A stretch of 64,000 nt of DNA from assembly GCA_947254375.1 (NCBI GenBank), contig CAMYCF010000001.1, positions 248,001-312,000 of the forward strand. The letters run 5' to 3'. A model generated the notes under the pieces. That model was not told where the DNA came from and did not search any database. It saw only the letters and a program-made list of their open reading frames with translations. A program made the translations under genes and the position numbers. This stretch comes from an uncultured Mobilibacterium sp. (GTDB taxonomy: Bacteria; Bacillota; Clostridia; Peptostreptococcales; Anaerovoracaceae). This document shows, piece by piece, positions 24,524 through 33,148 of the stretch (within the stretch, counting starts at the first letter, position 1; each line of letters starts with the position of its first letter).

Positions 24524-25054
24524 ATGCCTGCACACGAAGGACACCAATCGCCGGAAGAAAGGCGTAAACAGATACTTGAGATCCTGTCTTCATCTCAGGA
24601 TCCCGTAACGGCCTCATCTTTGGCCGCCCGTTTCGGTATAAGCCGGCAGGTCATCGTGGGCGACATCGCTATCCTGAGGGCTTCCGGCCACTTCATAACG
24701 CCGACGCCGTCGGGATACACGGCGGGCGAAAAAAGCGAAGCCGAGAACATCTCCGTCATCGCCTGCAGACACAACGTCAAAGACACGCGCAAAGAGCTGT
24801 ACGCCATAGTCGACAACGGCGGTCACGTGCTCGACGTTACTGTAGAACACCCGATCTACGGCGAGATACGCGGCACCCTCGACATAGCGAGCCGCTACGA
24901 TGCCGATAAATTCTGCGAGAGTCTCGAGAAAAGCTCGGCGGCGACCCTTAGCAGCATCACGGACGGCATCCACCTCCACAAAATAAAATACCGCGACAGC
25001 GGTTCGCTGGCGCGGATCAAAGAGGCGCTCTCCGAATGCGGAGTGCTGCTCTGA
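24524..25054 (+). CDS. niaR: NiaR-type transcriptional repressor of niacin metabolism
   Basis: The 176-residue protein has an N-terminal HTH_11 domain (ERRKQILEILSS, SLAARFGISRQVIVGDIAIL) and a C-terminal 3H domain. The 3H domain takes its name from three conserved histidines, seen here in ACRHN, TVEHPIYGE and DGIHLH. Proteins with this pairing (NiaR/YrxA) bind nicotinic acid and repress NAD synthesis and niacin uptake genes. The ATG has an AGAGGGAAC site. The divergent permease gene is the only evident target in the window. Confidence 0.9.
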   Translation: MPAHEGHQSPEERRKQILEILSSSQDPVTASSLAARFGISRQVIVGDIAILRASGHFITPTPSGYTAGEKSEAENISVIACRHNVKDTRKELYAIVDNGGHVLDVTVEHPIYGEIRGTLDIASRYDADKFCESLEKSSAATLSSITDGIHLHKIKYRDSGSLARIKEALSECGVLL

Positions 25055-25185
25055 CATTTCATTCCAACGATAATAAATCTTAACACAATCGACATAATCG
25101 GGTGCTACTATGGTAGTGTCAAAGGATCAGCAGTAGAAAATTTCTTTTGATTGTCTTTCTTAATTAAATAGTTTCGTAGTGAAGA

Positions 25186-25224
25186 AAAAAATGACCGCTG
25201 TCGCCAAGCAGCGGTCGTTTTTTA
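25186..25224. terminator. Bidirectional terminator between niaR and the rplT operon
   Basis: GACCGCTG (25193-25200), an 8-base loop and CAGCGGTC (25209-25216), with T-runs on both sides when read from either strand. It can serve the convergent niaR and infC-rpmI-rplT transcripts. Confidence 0.9.
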
Positions 25225-25233
25225 TTCTCATTT

Positions 25234-25419
25234 TTATTTATCCTCGGAAGCTTTATCCTCGGAAGCCTTAGCCTTTTTACGCTCTTCGATCTGCTTCTGA
25301 AGCTTTTTTCTCCGAGCTTCCTCGTTCTTCTCCCTCATCACCTGCCAGGCGACAGCGATGATCGCCACCAGAGCGCCTGCACCGAGGATCGCGAGAAAGT
25401 GGCCGGTAAAATATTCCAT
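25234..25419 (-). CDS. Small single-span membrane protein
   Basis: This 61-residue protein has one transmembrane segment (FLAILGAGALVAIIAVAWQV, residues about 8-27) followed by a highly charged tail (EKNEEARRKKLQKQIEERKK) and a duplicated ASEDK end. It begins five bases after the rplT stop with a weak ribosome site, so translation probably depends on coupling to rplT. The terminator follows directly, so it is transcribed with the ribosomal protein genes. I do not recognise the family. Confidence 0.55.
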   Translation of the reverse strand: MEYFTGHFLAILGAGALVAIIAVAWQVMREKNEEARRKKLQKQIEERKKAKASEDKASEDK

Positions 25420-25424
25420 TTATC

Positions 25425-25778
25425 TTACACGGCTTTCTTTGCGATCTCGCAGAGCTCGGCAAATCCCGAAGGATCGTGTATAGCCATTTCCGAGAGCATC
25501 TTCCTGTTGATCTCGATCCCCGACTTCTTGAGTCCGTTCATGAACTTGCTGTAAGAGATGCCGTTCGCTCTCGATCCCGCGTTGATCCTTGCGATCCAGA
25601 GTTTCCTGTAGTCCCTCTTCTTCTGCTTTCTTCCTACGAAAGCGGAACGCAGACTCCTCATAACGGCCGGATTAGCCGCCCTGAAAGTCTTGCTCTTGGC
25701 TCCGCGGAAGCCCTTCGCCTGATTCAATACCTTTTTATGCCTCTTGTGTGCATTCAGTCCTTTTTTTACTCTTGCCAT
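25425..25778 (-). CDS. rplT: 50S ribosomal protein L20
   Basis: The 117-residue protein starts MARVKKGLNAHKRHKKVLNQ and has the invariant AFVGRKQKKRDYRKLWIARI block that contacts 23S rRNA. L20 is also the autoregulator of infC-rpmI-rplT operons in Firmicutes, acting on the leader RNA. Such a leader is visible upstream of infC here. It follows rpmI by 18 bases. Confidence 0.98.
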   Translation of the reverse strand: MARVKKGLNAHKRHKKVLNQAKGFRGAKSKTFRAANPAVMRSLRSAFVGRKQKKRDYRKLWIARINAGSRANGISYSKFMNGLKKSGIEINRKMLSEMAIHDPSGFAELCEIAKKAV

Positions 25779-25796
25779 ATCTCTCTACCTCCGTCC

Positions 25797-25997
25797 CTAT
25801 TTAGCTAATGATCTGAGCATGCGCTTCTGATCCGCGCTCGTAACGATAGTTGCCTGACGCAGTCCTCTTTTCCTCTTAGGGGACTTCTTCGTCAGGATAT
25901 GGCTCTTATATGCCTTGTTCCTCTTGATCTTGCCGGAACCGGTGATCTTCATTCTCTTGCTCGCGCCTCTGTGAGACTTCATCTTGTTTTTTGCCAT
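25797..25997 (-). CDS. rpmI: 50S ribosomal protein L35
   Basis: The 66-residue protein begins MAKNKMKSHRGASKRMKITG and is strongly basic, as L35 always is. The ATG at 25997 follows GGAGGATATAAGT. A GTG- or ATG-type extension to 26012 would add five residues without a ribosome site. It is the middle gene of the infC-rpmI-rplT operon. Confidence 0.97.
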   Translation of the reverse strand: MAKNKMKSHRGASKRMKITGSGKIKRNKAYKSHILTKKSPKRKRGLRQATIVTSADQKRMLRSLAK

Positions 25998-26026
25998 ACT
26001 TATATCCTCCAATCTATTGTTATCCG

Positions 26027-26539
26027 TTACTGTTTCTTCGGTGAGAGAAACATCGTGAGGTTCCTTCCCTCGAACTTGGCCGGCTTTTCGATCACTCCGA
26101 CCTCGCTCACCATGTCGGCGAAACGCTCCATGACCTCAAAACCCTTCGCTTTATGGTCGCGTTCCCTTCCTCTGAACCTCAGGCTCACCTTCACCTTGTC
26201 TCCGTCTTTTAGGAATTTACCGGCGGTATTTGCTTTTACCTGTATGTCGTGATCCTCTATCGACGGGCTGAGTCTGATCTCCTTTATCTGCATGACCTTC
26301 TGGTTTTTCTTCGCCAGCTTGTCCTTCTTCTGGAGATCATACCTGTACTTTCCGTAGTCCAGGATCTTACATACGGGCGGATCGGCGTTCGGGGAAACGT
26401 TCACCAGGTCGAGATTCCTCTCTTCCGCCAATGCCAGTGCATCATCAATATCCATGATGCCGTGGGACTCCGCATTCTCATCTATGACGCGGACCTTCAT
26501 CGCACGAATATTTTCGTTTACCTGCTTATCCTTTATAAT
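26027..26539 (-). CDS. infC: Translation initiation factor IF-3, ATT start codon
   Basis: IF-3 monitors start-codon pairing on the 30S subunit. The conserved protein begins IIKDKQVNENIRAMKVRVID, and the upstream frame (to 26590) lies inside the terminator hairpin of the leader. The best ribosome site, GGAGGT, lies six bases before an ATT codon at 26539, giving 170 residues, the normal size. AUU starts are known for infC in E. coli and Bacillus, where IF-3 represses its own translation by rejecting them. No ATG or GTG in frame fits better. Confidence 0.93.
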   Translation of the reverse strand: MIKDKQVNENIRAMKVRVIDENAESHGIMDIDDALALAEERNLDLVNVSPNADPPVCKILDYGKYRYDLQKKDKLAKKNQKVMQIKEIRLSPSIEDHDIQVKANTAGKFLKDGDKVKVSLRFRGRERDHKAKGFEVMERFADMVSEVGVIEKPAKFEGRNLTMFLSPKKQ

Positions 26540-26661
26540 GTCTCTACCTCCATGATATAAAAAAACGGATACGAGAAGTATCCGCATCACAAATCAAATG
26601 TTATGGTACCCTATAAACTTTCGTCGATAAGGTGAGAAGCGGATAACTTCTTCTTTCAGCG
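26540..26661 (-). promoter_or_regulatory. L20-type leader with attenuator upstream of infC
   Basis: About 120 bases of untranslated leader lie between the promoter and infC. They end in a terminator: CGGATAC, a 5-base loop, GTATCCG and seven T residues (26559-26584), just before the infC ribosome site. An upstream segment (minus strand 26653-26639, GAAGAAGTTATCCGC) is complementary to the 5' arm of the terminator (GCGGATACTTCTC) apart from a bulge, so it can form an antiterminator. This is the design of the L20 leader in Bacillus, in which excess L20 favours termination. Confidence 0.82.
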
Positions 26662-26667
26662 TTAAAA

Positions 26668-26696
26668 ATTATACAGTAGCGTCCCCGCCCTGTCAA
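26668..26696 (-). promoter_or_regulatory. Promoter of infC-rpmI-rplT
   Basis: Minus-strand consensus TTGACA (26691-26696), a 17-base spacer and consensus TATAAT (26668-26673). It is the strongest sigma-A promoter seen in the window. Confidence 0.92.
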
Positions 26697-26765
26697 GGTA
26701 AAAATTTCGGATCCGGCGTTCCGCCGCTTTTACGGGTAAAAACCCACAATCGGCATCAGCCGTTT

Positions 26766-28514
26766 TTAGAAAGTATACATCGCCACCACGATAAAAAGTA
26801 TGACGAGCGTGACGATTATCTGCTCTATGACGTCGCCGACGACGGTGTCCTCGTTCTCCCAGGACATCGATCTTATCTTTGCATTCTTAGACTTTCTCGT
26901 CCAGAGATAAGGATCCTCGAAGTGCTCCCTCAGGTACGAAGCCGTCTTCGTCGAATGTTCGTCGAAGAACGTCAGTATCGCGTTAAAAGCCTTCGATAAG
27001 GCCGCGATGAACCACCGAAGCGGCTTTCTGTAAAACCAGTCGAAATCCACAGTGATCTCGTCGTGCGGCTTCATCTTCTCGAGGTAGACGAAGAACGGTA
27101 GCGATCCGCCGATGAATATCGCGATGTACTCTCCGATGTGATCGAGCGAGAACGGATTGACCTTCGTCTGGTAAGTCATGTACGAGTAAAGGAGATCCGG
27201 CTTCAGTCCGATGACTATCGATATGAGCGTTCCGATGATCATGGCAACGTTCATCGACATCGGGATCGGCCGCACTTTTACGTCCTTATCCGTCTTCCCG
27301 AAAAATACGAAGTAGTTGATTTTCAGCGTTATCGATAAAAGCGTTCCGATACCGGCCGCGGTCACGAGCAGAACGGGCACGTTGTAGTTCCCCTCGTCAA
27401 GCGCGTGCATGATCAGCGCCTTACTTGCAAATCCGCTCAGGAACGGCAGGCCCGCTATCGCGAGCGACGAGATGAGGAAGCACCAGGCCGTTATAGGCAT
27501 CTTTTTTGCGAGACCGCCCATGTCCGTTATCTTCGTTTTATCCGTGGCCAAAACAACGGCACCCGCGCCCATGAGCATTACGCCCTTGAATATTATGTTC
27601 GTCGTCGCGTGGGCAGATGCACCGTCGATACCCGCCGGAGATCCGACTCCGAGCGATACGACCATCATCCCGAGCTGGCTGACTATGTGGTAGCAGAGGA
27701 GCCTTCTGAGGTTGTTCTCCATTATAGCCATGCAGGCCGCGTAGACCGCCATAAAAGCGCCCACCCATACCAGCATCTCCGTGCCGGCAAAAAACCTTAT
27801 AAGCGCGTATATCGCCGCTTTGGTGGTATATGATCCGAGGTATACCGTACCCGTTATCGTGGCTTCCGGATAGGCGTCTGAAAGCCAGGCGTTGAACGGC
27901 GGTATGGCCGCGTTGACGCATACACCGATGAGGATGAACCAGAACGACAGGTCGTTTTGATTCGCTATGTTTGCGAAGGCGGCGCCGTGCTTCGCGACGT
28001 GCATCAGTATGCCGGCGAGAAGCATGTTGCCTCCGAAAGCGTGTATCATTATGTATCTGAAGGCCGCCCTCGACGAACGCCTCGAATGCTTCGCGTATAT
28101 GAGGTACGTCGATGCGAAAGCGGACATCTCCCAGAAGAAGATGAATGAAATGTTGTCGCCCGCGAGCACTACGCTCATGACGCATCCCGCGTAGATCGAC
28201 GACATGCCGGACTCGAACTTATCCTGTGCATCGAGCGAATATATGGCGCAGAGGATCGCTATCATGCAGAATACGAGCAGGAACGCCATAGTCAGCCTGT
28301 CTTTTGTCATGAGGTCTACGGTGAAGTTCGATGTCACGTGATATTTGAGGTCAGCGTCGGGGCTCATCAGAAGGAAGGCGGCGAGCGCGGCTATGGACGC
28401 ACCCAAAGAGAGCGGTTTCCTGAATTTTTCCGGCAGTGCCATTATCAGGAGACCAGCGGTCATCATTATGAATCCCGGATGCAGGTTATGGATCGATATG
28501 ATCGTCCTCACCAC
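26766..28514 (-). CDS. Third NuoL/M/N-like proton-translocating antiporter subunit
   Basis: This 582-residue protein has about 14 membrane helices and a proton_antipo_M core. FWEMSAFASTYLIY carries the conserved helix 5 glutamate, PPFNAWLSDAYPEATITGTV is the helix 7-8 region, and the TTKAAIYAL lysine follows. The last about 100 residues form a hydrophilic segment with a final membrane helix. The start is a GTG pair at 28514 behind GAGAAGG, overlapping the small upstream gene by 29 bases. It is the last gene of the Mrp-type operon and has no counterpart in the standard seven-gene mrp set. Confidence 0.85.
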   Translation of the reverse strand: MVRTIISIHNLHPGFIMMTAGLLIMALPEKFRKPLSLGASIAALAAFLLMSPDADLKYHVTSNFTVDLMTKDRLTMAFLLVFCMIAILCAIYSLDAQDKFESGMSSIYAGCVMSVVLAGDNISFIFFWEMSAFASTYLIYAKHSRRSSRAAFRYIMIHAFGGNMLLAGILMHVAKHGAAFANIANQNDLSFWFILIGVCVNAAIPPFNAWLSDAYPEATITGTVYLGSYTTKAAIYALIRFFAGTEMLVWVGAFMAVYAACMAIMENNLRRLLCYHIVSQLGMMVVSLGVGSPAGIDGASAHATTNIIFKGVMLMGAGAVVLATDKTKITDMGGLAKKMPITAWCFLISSLAIAGLPFLSGFASKALIMHALDEGNYNVPVLLVTAAGIGTLLSITLKINYFVFFGKTDKDVKVRPIPMSMNVAMIIGTLISIVIGLKPDLLYSYMTYQTKVNPFSLDHIGEYIAIFIGGSLPFFVYLEKMKPHDEITVDFDWFYRKPLRWFIAALSKAFNAILTFFDEHSTKTASYLREHFEDPYLWTRKSKNAKIRSMSWENEDTVVGDVIEQIIVTLVILFIVVAMYTF

Positions 28515-28788
28515 CCTTCTCTTTACCTTGAGCTGTTTTTACAGTCGCGGCGGCTTTTTTATCGGCTTCCTCCTCTTTTACCGCGAGATCGTGCTCCGCC
28601 TTTGTGTTCAGGACCGTGCGCTCTTTTATTTTTACCTTTGAAAGCATGTCCTCCTCTTCGGCGGACTCCCTCTTTTCATAGTAAGACCTGTCCTTCCTCA
28701 TGAGGCCGGTCATGATGATCTTGCTCAGCACGATGAGGATGAACGCCGTTATGAACGATATGAACAAATACGTTGTGAACTCCTTCAT
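28486..28788 (-). CDS. Small membrane protein within the Mrp-type operon
   Basis: This 100-residue protein has a single transmembrane helix (YLFISFITAFILIVLSKII, residues about 7-25) followed by a highly charged cytoplasmic tail rich in K and E. It lies between two NuoL-like genes, one base after the first stop and overlapping the second. The tight packing suggests an accessory subunit of the complex. I do not recognise the family. Confidence 0.7.
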   Translation of the reverse strand: MKEFTTYLFISFITAFILIVLSKIIMTGLMRKDRSYYEKRESAEEEDMLSKVKIKERTVLNTKAEHDLAVKEEEADKKAAATVKTAQGKEKGGEDDHIDP

Positions 28789-28789
28789 T

Positions 28790-30295
28790 TTATGCTCCTA
28801 TGCCGAAGACGGAGTTGCCCGCGATCAGCGCCAGATCGTAGAGGTGAAGCCCGAGGTTCGGAGCGACACCAAGCAGGATCGATATGATCGCGGTTATTAC
28901 GAGAGGAACGAGCATCGCCTTGTTCGCTTCACCGTATTTCGTGAAATCCGCATTTACGACGTCCTTCTTGAATCCTATGAATACGAGCGGAGTCATGTAC
29001 GCAAGTGCGAGAAGACCGCTCAGCACGAGGGTTATTACGTATATCAGCTTGCCGCTGTCTACCGCGGCGCTCATTATGCTCGCCTTGCTGACGAATCCCG
29101 CAAAGAACGGGAAGCCCGCCAGTGCGAACGAAGCTATGGTATAAGCCGTCATCGTTACAGGCATGCGCCGTCCGATGCCGACCATTTCGCTTATGTTTTT
29201 CTTGTGGGTCGTGACGAATATGGCTCCCGCGCACATAAAGAGAGTTATCTTCATGAAGGCGTGGGCGACTATGTGATAGAGACCTCCCGCGACTCCGATA
29301 GGCTCGAGCGTGCAGATTCCCAGTATTATGTATGAGAGCTGGCCGATCGTCGAGTAGGCCAGCCTCGCCTTGAGGTTGTCCTTTCTCAGCGCTATGAGCG
29401 AAGATATTATTATCGTGCATACAGCCATCCACGAGAGGATCTCCGTGCCCATGCAGGCCTTCGCATATTCGGGCCCGAACACGTAAAGCACGACTCGGAG
29501 GGTGCAGAACGCCCCCGCTTTTACTACGGCAACCGCGTGTAGTAGTGCGCTTACAGGCGTCGGCGCGACCATTGCGGACGGTAGCCAGCTGTGGAGCGGC
29601 ATGACGCCCGCTTTTACGATACCCGCTCCGATCATCATGAAGAACAGGATGAGGGCCCAAGGCATCGGTAAAAGTCCCGGATCTACGAAGCCGCCAGGCT
29701 TAAAGTCGAGCGTTCCCGTCAGGAAATACAGTATGACCATCCCGGCAAAAAATATCTGCCCGCTGATGAGCGTGTACGCGAGGTACTTTCTGCCCGCCGT
29801 CTTTCCTTCCGCATCGCGGTGGTGGACGACGAGAGGATATGTCGATACGGTCAATATCTCATAAAAAACGAAGAACGTAAGCAGGTTCGCAGCAAAGCAG
29901 AGGCCGATCGTCGCCGAAAGGCACATCGCGAAGGCGGCATAATATCCGGTCTGGTGCTTTTCGCCGTGGCCCCTCATATATCCGACGGAGTAGCACGACG
30001 TCAGGACCCAAAGGACGGACGAAACGCACGCGAAGATCATGCCCGCCGCATCGACCGAGAAGGCGATCGGAAGACCTTTTACGATCTCAAAAAGCGTGAG
30101 TTTTATCTCTTTTCCCGCGAGCACGGCCGGCACCATGGAAACGACTATAAGAAGTTTTGTTCCCGCCGCGACGAAGGTTATCGCCTCGCGCGTGTTCGGT
30201 CTTACCCTTTCGCCGAGGGTAAAGATCAGGAGTGCCGCCAGCGCAGACACGAGCGCCGCCAGAAGCGGCCGTAATGTCAGTAATGTTTCCGTCAT
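28790..30295 (-). CDS. NuoL/MrpA-N or MrpD-like antiporter subunit
   Basis: This 501-residue polytopic protein has the proton_antipo_M core. FFVFYEILTVSTYPLV contains the conserved helix 5 glutamate, and the helix 7-8 signature is AGVMPLHSWLPSAMVAPTPV followed by HAVAVVKAGAF with its lysine. These residues form the half-channel for protons in Mrp and complex I. It overlaps the 491-residue subunit by four bases. It probably stands in for the N-terminal part of MrpA, which is not fused to its C-terminal domains in this operon. Confidence 0.87.
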   Translation of the reverse strand: MTETLLTLRPLLAALVSALAALLIFTLGERVRPNTREAITFVAAGTKLLIVVSMVPAVLAGKEIKLTLFEIVKGLPIAFSVDAAGMIFACVSSVLWVLTSCYSVGYMRGHGEKHQTGYYAAFAMCLSATIGLCFAANLLTFFVFYEILTVSTYPLVVHHRDAEGKTAGRKYLAYTLISGQIFFAGMVILYFLTGTLDFKPGGFVDPGLLPMPWALILFFMMIGAGIVKAGVMPLHSWLPSAMVAPTPVSALLHAVAVVKAGAFCTLRVVLYVFGPEYAKACMGTEILSWMAVCTIIISSLIALRKDNLKARLAYSTIGQLSYIILGICTLEPIGVAGGLYHIVAHAFMKITLFMCAGAIFVTTHKKNISEMVGIGRRMPVTMTAYTIASFALAGFPFFAGFVSKASIMSAAVDSGKLIYVITLVLSGLLALAYMTPLVFIGFKKDVVNADFTKYGEANKAMLVPLVITAIISILLGVAPNLGLHLYDLALIAGNSVFGIGA

Positions 30296-31767
30296 ACGGC
30301 TACCCCCTTCAGCGTATACATGAGCATGCGGATGATCGGTCCGTTAAAAATACCGAGGAGCAGGATCGCGGCGAAAGATACGACGATCGGTATCGTCATC
30401 GCGATCGGAAGCTCGCCTCTCCTGACTTCCACGAGTGCGGGAGCTTTTTTATCCCTGCCCATGAACATGTGCTCCAAAAGTTTGAAGAAATATACGGCGT
30501 TCAGAAGCGAGCTTATCACCAGAACGGCGACATATACATAGTGGTGTTCATGCGCCGCTCCGAGGGCGAGATACCACTTGCTCGCAAAACCGACGGTAGG
30601 CGGTATGCCTATCATGGCGAGCGCCGCAATGACGATGAGACCGTCCGTGAGCGGCATTTTTTTATAGATGTACCCGAAGTCCTCGAGCATCACTTTTCCG
30701 TATTTGTAGGTTATCGCACCCGCTGCGAAGAAGAGTCCGCTCTTCATGAAAGCTTCTCCCACGAGATGCAGTATGGCTCCCGCGAGCGCCGTGTCGTTCC
30801 CGACGGCGAAGCCCATTATCACGTAACTGATCTGCGCGACGCTCGAGTAAGCGAGCATCTTCCTGAAGTTCTTCTGCCCCATGGCACGGATCGAACCGTA
30901 CATCATTCCGATGACGGCGAGGACGCCGAGGAAGGTGAAGAAGAAGTGCATGTGCCTGAATCCGCCGTAGACGAAGAATATGTATCTGAACAGCGCATAT
31001 GCCGGCACCTTGCCCATGACTCCCGTTATCAGAGGAGATGCGCCGATCTCGGCGTATGTATATGCGGTGTGCTGCCAACCGTGGAACGGGAAGAGCGCCA
31101 TTTTTATACCGAACGCCGTGATGATGAAGCACATGGCGATGAACATCGCCTGATCGTTTTCACCTTTTGCGAGTATCGAGGCGAGGTCCTGCATGTTGAG
31201 CGTGCCCGTGACCGAATAGAGTATACCGACCGCGAGCAGATAGAACGTAGCAGCGACAGTGCCGACGAGCATGTATCTGAAGACGGATATGACTCCCCTG
31301 TCTCCGCCCATGGCTATGAGACAGTAGCCGGAAAGCGACGTTACTTCAAGGAATACGTAGAGGTTGAAAACGTCCCCCGTCGATGTCATACCGAGCATCC
31401 CGGTGATGAGAAGCGACATGACGGCGTAGATCGCCGATACTTCGAAATCGCTCCTCACGTCTTCGATCTTTATCGAGAAAAGGACGGTAAGAAGGCCTAC
31501 TGTGCATATGAGACAGACTACGAGAGCGCTTATACCGTCGATGTAAAATTCGATGCCGAACGGCGTCGTGTACCCGCCGAAGACGTAGCGCACGACTTCG
31601 CCGTGAGCGACGTTCCGAAGCTGCATAAGAGACATGCAAAAAGAGAGCGCCGTCGTCGCTATCACGATATCCCTGCAAAGATATCTGTGGATGCGCGAAA
31701 GCCCCATGCCGAGAGCCGCTCCGAGAAGCGGCAGTATAACTATCAGTATCGGTAGATGCCGCGTCAA
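30292..31767 (-). CDS. mrpD: MrpD-like antiporter subunit
   Basis: This 491-residue protein has about 14 membrane helices. FNLYVFLEVTSLSGYCLIA holds the conserved glutamate. The helix 7-8 block KMALFPFHGWQHTAYTYAEI and GKVPAYALFRY match MrpD and NuoN. It overlaps the mrpC stop by four bases, the same C-D order as in canonical mrp operons. It is expected to form one proton path of the hetero-oligomeric Na+/H+ antiporter. Confidence 0.9.
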   Translation of the reverse strand: MTRHLPILIVILPLLGAALGMGLSRIHRYLCRDIVIATTALSFCMSLMQLRNVAHGEVVRYVFGGYTTPFGIEFYIDGISALVVCLICTVGLLTVLFSIKIEDVRSDFEVSAIYAVMSLLITGMLGMTSTGDVFNLYVFLEVTSLSGYCLIAMGGDRGVISVFRYMLVGTVAATFYLLAVGILYSVTGTLNMQDLASILAKGENDQAMFIAMCFIITAFGIKMALFPFHGWQHTAYTYAEIGASPLITGVMGKVPAYALFRYIFFVYGGFRHMHFFFTFLGVLAVIGMMYGSIRAMGQKNFRKMLAYSSVAQISYVIMGFAVGNDTALAGAILHLVGEAFMKSGLFFAAGAITYKYGKVMLEDFGYIYKKMPLTDGLIVIAALAMIGIPPTVGFASKWYLALGAAHEHHYVYVAVLVISSLLNAVYFFKLLEHMFMGRDKKAPALVEVRRGELPIAMTIPIVVSFAAILLLGIFNGPIIRMLMYTLKGVAV

Positions 31768-32141
31768 AACTTTTTACTCCTCTTGATTATCTCTTTCTCT
31801 TCTATCGTTCCGTATTTTTCTTTGAGCCGCGTCAAAAGCGCGAGTCCGACGCCCGTCGTACCGAGGCTTACTACGATCGCAGTGAGCATCAGCGCGTGAG
31901 GGATCGGATTTATGTATGCCGAAGAGCCGACGATGTGATTTATCTCGACCGGTATCGTTCCGCCCCTTTTCTGACCGAAGCAGAGGAAAAAGAATATGAC
32001 AGCGACCTGCATTATATTCATGCAGATCAGCTTCTTCATGTAGTTCCCGCACACGATGATCCCGAAGATCCCGAGCGAAAGCAGGAGCGCCGTCAGAAAA
32101 TATATTCCCTTGTCTGCCAAAACTGCTTCAATCCCTGTCAT
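31764..32141 (-). CDS. mrpC: MrpC (NuoK-like) antiporter subunit
   Basis: The 125-residue protein has three membrane helices (about residues 10-28, 33-58 and 78-103) and the NuoK-like NPIPHALMLTAIVVSLGTTG segment diagnostic of MrpC. In complex I the equivalent NuoK links proton channels. The C-terminal tail is charged (KEKYGTIEEKEIIKRSKKF). It overlaps the MrpB-type gene by 14 bases. Confidence 0.93.
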   Translation of the reverse strand: MTGIEAVLADKGIYFLTALLLSLGIFGIIVCGNYMKKLICMNIMQVAVIFFFLCFGQKRGGTIPVEINHIVGSSAYINPIPHALMLTAIVVSLGTTGVGLALLTRLKEKYGTIEEKEIIKRSKKF

Positions 32142-32904
32142 CGTCGAATTTGGCCCTTTCCATTATCGCATTTAGTATCGCAACTATAGTCGCCATTACG
32201 CAGAGCGTTACGCCCGTCTCGATCATAAGTATGCCCGCCGGATGAAGCTCGTATTTGAGCATCCCGTGCGGCAGCTTGCCGTATTCGAGAAAAACGCCGC
32301 CGCTGAGCATGGTGATCACGCCGGTAAAAGCGTATATGCTGACGCCGATCCCGGCGATCGATACGGAGTTCCTTTTATCGAAGCGGAAAAGCATCCTAGC
32401 ATTCGGCGCCACCATGACATCTATGATGTATGCCAGAGCAATGAGCGCTCCGGCCTGGAAACCGCCGCCGAGGCTGACCTCGCCGTGGAACAGTACGTAC
32501 ATTGCGTATATCAGTATGAGCACTTCTATCAAAGTGACCATTACTTCCTTATTTATCGTCTGATATGCCGGCTCGCCGAGGATATGCTTGCCCCTCAGTA
32601 TCTTGTTCGGCACGACCTTCCTCTTGTTCAGAGGAGTTTTATAGCTGAGCAGGAGCACGGCCGACATCCCCGCGAGGAACATGACCGTCGTCTCGAGAAG
32701 CGTGTCGAAACCCCTGTAATCGGCGAGGACCGCCGTTACGAGGTTCGGAGATTCCGTGTCCCTGAGGGCGTGGTCTATGTAGTAATCCGATACGTGGTGG
32801 TGAGCCGGAGCATTCGGATCACCGATCGTAGGGAGTACGTCGAAATTAAGGAACAGGTATGAAAGACCCGTAACTATTACGATCACCGCCAGGACCTTAC
32901 GCAT
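32128..32904 (-). CDS. mrpB: Fused MbhE-MrpB (MnhB) antiporter subunit
   Basis: The 258-residue protein joins two modules. Residues about 1-95 (ESPNLVTAVLADYRGFDTLL, then TTVMFLAGMSAVLLL) match the second C-terminal domain of MrpA, equal to MbhE. Residues about 110-255 match MrpB/MnhB, with FHGEVSLGGGFQAGALIALA and PAGILMIETGVTLCVMATIV. In canonical systems the MbhE part is fused to MrpA instead. The ATG at 32904 overlaps the stop of the preceding gene (TGATG). An in-frame GTG one codon earlier is possible. Confidence 0.87.
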   Translation of the reverse strand: MRKVLAVIVIVTGLSYLFLNFDVLPTIGDPNAPAHHHVSDYYIDHALRDTESPNLVTAVLADYRGFDTLLETTVMFLAGMSAVLLLSYKTPLNKRKVVPNKILRGKHILGEPAYQTINKEVMVTLIEVLILIYAMYVLFHGEVSLGGGFQAGALIALAYIIDVMVAPNARMLFRFDKRNSVSIAGIGVSIYAFTGVITMLSGGVFLEYGKLPHGMLKYELHPAGILMIETGVTLCVMATIVAILNAIMERAKFDDDRD

Positions 32905-33146
32905 CACTTACACCGCCTATCTATATTCTTGAGCGTCATTATAAAATATATGGTCGATATGACGCCGATTACAGCTTCGGTAAAAGCGACATCCGGCGCT
33001 CCCATTATTATGTAAAGGAACATTGTGATAAAACTGAACGCACAGTAAGTGATCACGACTTTGAGAAGGTCGCGGCTGAAGATTACCATGAGCGTGATCG
33101 ATATCAGTGTTATCAGAAGTACAGCTTCCAGTGTCAACGATGCCAT
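32904..33146 (-). CDS. MbhD-like (MrpA C-terminal, DUF4040) antiporter subunit
   Basis: The 80-residue protein has three membrane helices and the MGAPDVAFTEAVIGVISTI block, the hallmark of the DUF4040/MbhD domain that ends long MrpA proteins. Here it is a separate gene, as in archaeal Mbh hydrogenase operons. It lies two bases after mrpG and overlaps the MbhE-MrpB gene by one base. Confidence 0.88.
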   Translation of the reverse strand: MASLTLEAVLLITLISITLMVIFSRDLLKVVITYCAFSFITMFLYIIMGAPDVAFTEAVIGVISTIYFIMTLKNIDRRCK

Positions 33147-33148
33147 TT

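Noticed and set aside
26690..26765. A strong terminator after the mrp-type operon
   Set aside because: Only short GC stems (CGGC-TGAT-GCCG) and scattered T-runs are present near 26730-26765. None forms a convincing stem followed directly by T residues.
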